Positions 6,272 to 6,316 of a DNA stretch of 6,316 bases are shown here, in pieces. The notes under the pieces were generated by a model. It saw nothing but the letters and a program-made list of their open reading frames with translations, was not told where the DNA came from and ran no database searches. Numbering within the stretch: the first letter of the stretch is position 1; each line of letters opens with the position of its first letter. The DNA is taken from contig CAITQY010000610.1 in assembly GCA_903894655.1 (NCBI GenBank), positions 1 through 6,316 of the forward strand, given 5' to 3'. The position numbers and the translations under genes were made by a program. This DNA comes from an uncultured Gemmatimonadota bacterium. Lineage in GTDB: Bacteria > Gemmatimonadota > Gemmatimonadetes > Gemmatimonadales > Gemmatimonadaceae.

Positions 6272-6301
6272 AGACTACGCCCGTGATATATCCTCGGTCA
6301 A
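6272..6301 (-). promoter_or_regulatory. Sigma70-like promoter candidate for the VOC gene
   Basis: On the minus strand TTGACC (6296-6301) and TAGTCT (6272-6277) are separated by 18 bp. The -35 box is a five-of-six match; the -10 box keeps only the TA...T core. The spacer holds the 8-bp palindrome GATATATC (6285-6292), an A/T-rich island in G+C-rich DNA. The site lies about 100 bp upstream of the ATG at 6174, leaving a leader of roughly 90 nt. The stretch 6217-6316 contains no gene that I can support. Confidence 0.35.
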
Positions 6302-6316
6302 GCAGGGCACGCGCGC

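Noticed and set aside
1..6316. CRISPR array, transposon ends, tRNA/rRNA genes, phage or toxin-antitoxin genes
   Set aside because: I looked on both strands and saw no spaced repeats of suitable length, no transposase or integrase motifs, no tRNA-like cloverleaf, and no such protein families.

Overview
The window is G+C-rich bacterial chromosome with closely packed genes and strong third-position G/C bias. Its style suggests a Gemmatimonadota bacterium: an exported BNR/VPS10-like propeller protein opening with an 'IGPFR.GR' segment, a large LVIVD-type propeller lipoprotein, and several envelope-targeted proteins side by side. That assignment is inference from protein style only; there is no rRNA or other marker gene here.

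Layout. (1) Positions 1-1119, minus strand: N-terminal 373 codons of a secreted protein with six evenly spaced Asp-box (BNR) motifs, running off the left edge. (2) Positions 1120-1308: divergent intergenic region with a weak promoter candidate for gene 1 and a clear Shine-Dalgarno for gene 2. (3) Positions 1309-1812, plus strand: a DinB-like four-helix-bundle protein that appears to lack the usual metal-binding histidines. (4) Positions 1813-1877: short convergent gap; a 10-bp perfect inverted repeat begins in it at 1826 and ends at 1869. (5) Positions 1878-3438, minus strand: a lipoprotein alpha/beta hydrolase of the proline iminopeptidase type, followed 10 nt later by a small HD-domain phosphohydrolase; these two are probably co-transcribed. 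(6) Positions 3439-3510: a 72-bp gap with a strong imperfect dyad. (7) Positions 3511-5469, minus strand: a 652-residue LVIVD-repeat lipoprotein. (8) Positions 5470-5625: a leader/promoter region with a 9-bp motif repeated three times and a 9-bp-stem hairpin. (9) Positions 5626-6174, minus strand: a VOC-superfamily metalloenzyme with an intact His-His-Glu triad, preceded by a candidate promoter.

Five of the six genes are on the minus strand; only the DinB-like gene is on the plus strand. Three products (BNR protein, LVIVD protein, peptidase-like hydrolase) carry export signals, two of them of lipoprotein type, so part of the region serves the cell envelope. The genes do not assemble into a recognisable pathway. 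I see no mobile element, CRISPR array, tRNA, rRNA or defence/toxin module, and no evidence of an undescribed multi-gene system. The most noteworthy features are the triple repeat upstream of the LVIVD gene, the LVIVD protein's His/Cys pattern and Ala-rich insertion, the intergenic dyad, and the DinB-like protein without metal ligands.
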